NCBI RefSeq assembly: GCF_030131845.1
Contig: NZ_JASKYM010000009.1
Coordinates: 48,511-112,510 of the forward strand
Source: Romboutsia sedimentorum
GTDB lineage: Bacteria > Bacillota > Clostridia > Peptostreptococcales > Peptostreptococcaceae
DNA length: 64,000 nt
Direction of reading: 5' to 3'
Positions 63,478 through 64,000 of this stretch are shown here, piece after piece. The position numbers and the translations under genes were made by a program. Position 1 is the stretch's first letter. Each line of letters starts with the position of its first letter. The notes beneath the pieces are model-generated. The model was not told the origin of the DNA, searched no databases, and worked only from the letters and a program-made list of their open reading frames with translations.

Positions 63478-63507
63478 AAAAAGCCTAACCTTGGGATTAG
63501 ACTTTCT
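63478..63507 (-). terminator. Terminator of the cobalamin riboswitch expression platform
   Basis: AGTCTAATCC and GGTTAGGCT pair (with G-U pairs) on the minus strand around CAA and run into TTTTT. It lies between the aptamer and cbiQ. Confidence 0.75.
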
Positions 63508-63570
63508 TTATCAATACTAATTATATATAAGTATCATAAGAATTATTCTCCTCCCCGAAGAAATCACTTG

Positions 63571-63730
63571 AATATTATTAGGCAGGTCTCCTGGCTTAGC
63601 TTCATCCTACTATTTTACCTTCCCATGACTAAGTCATAGTGGTTAAGTTGAAATTTCGTCAGCTTTACAGTAGCGGGGGCTGCAGAGGCTTTTAACCTCT
63701 TTCCCTATTAATCTTACTTTAAGAACCTAT
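63571..63730 (-). promoter_or_regulatory. Cobalamin riboswitch
   Basis: The minus strand contains the conserved cobalamin-aptamer segments in order: TAATAGGGAA near 63705, GCAGCCCCCGCTACTGTAA, GACGAAATTTCAACT..., ATGGGAAGGT, GTAGGATGAAG and the B12-box-like GCCAGGAGACCTGCC (complement at 63580-63597). A terminator follows at 63478-63507, implying transcriptional repression when cobalamin is present. It controls cbiQO. Confidence 0.92.
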
Positions 63731-63901
63731 AATACTTTTATTTTTTATTATATAAAGTAACTATATTTTTAACTAAATAATTATTTCATTATAATATATT
63801 CTACATTTATTATAAATTTCCTTCTTATTTTGACAATATATTATAATTTTTTTAAATAAATATGAGTTTAGTTAAATAATAATTTGCACAAAAAAAGATT
63901 A

Positions 63902-64000
<99 letters not shown>

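Overview
The window is AT-rich chromosomal DNA from an anaerobic, endospore-forming Firmicute, most likely a member of the Peptostreptococcaceae (relatives of Clostridioides, Paraclostridium, Paeniclostridium and Romboutsia). The support is: strong Shine-Dalgarno sites, Firmicute leader RNAs (T-box, L20-type leader, cobalamin riboswitch), sporulation and germination genes (ytxC, a SleC-type cortex hydrolase, prsW), fermentative adhE, a CBS-type manganese pyrophosphatase and a TM-less FtsH relative. Species cannot be fixed by reading alone. Most genes lie on the minus strand, so the window reads from the rRNA end (right) to infC-rpmI-rplT (left). It looks like core chromosome: I see no prophage, insertion sequence, CRISPR array or tRNA gene.

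Layout. 1-1500: infC-rpmI-rplT with an attenuated leader and an ATT start for infC. 1.7-7 kb: FtsH-like protease, T-box-controlled thrS, a DUF445 membrane protein and ytxC. 7.2-12.2 kb: nucleoside-type ABC importer with its lipoprotein receptor. 12.4-25.4 kb: degV, trmL, vanW-like/nth, Lon-like protease, queG, a solitary RusA-like nuclease, aldo/keto reductase, nfo, an ArsR-type regulator, glutaminase and a nucleoside-kinase-like protein. 25.4-31.2 kb: a TIM-barrel protein, lepB, an orphan HEPN (Csm6-like) protein, prsW, sleC and a duplicated DUF4163/DUF3298 protein. 31.4-40.4 kb: rlmD, a pseudouridine synthase, DUF1904, fba, a nucleotidase, unknown membrane and acidic proteins, a phosphoesterase, a small alarmone synthetase, an MBL hydrolase and a cysteine-cluster protein. 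40.4-46.8 kb: two small unknown genes flanking a candidate sRNA, adhE with a rich regulatory region, a DUF4230 protein and CBS-pyrophosphatase. 46.9-50.2 kb: a partial pseudaminic-acid-like sugar operon. 50.3-55.8 kb: LytTR two-component system plus FtsX-type ABC transporter. 56-61.6 kb: cyclophilin, NadR-like ATPase, patatin, M18 aminopeptidase, pcrA. 61.9-64 kb: cbiQO under a cobalamin riboswitch, then the 3' part of a 5S rRNA gene.

The most interesting readings are: (1) the LytTR kinase/regulator-ABC locus, where two exact 13-bp direct repeats 21 bp apart span the kinase stop codon, precede a promoter, and the predicted start site falls inside the 5' arm of a terminator, so ABC transcripts would escape a terminator that stops kinase transcripts; (2) a stand-alone Csm6-like HEPN protein without CARF domain or CRISPR, co-transcribed with signal peptidase; (3) a short C-rich candidate sRNA at about 40.86 kb; (4) a Rex-like operator and a perfect 16-bp palindrome upstream of adhE; (5) cbiQO under B12 control with no adjacent substrate-binding component.
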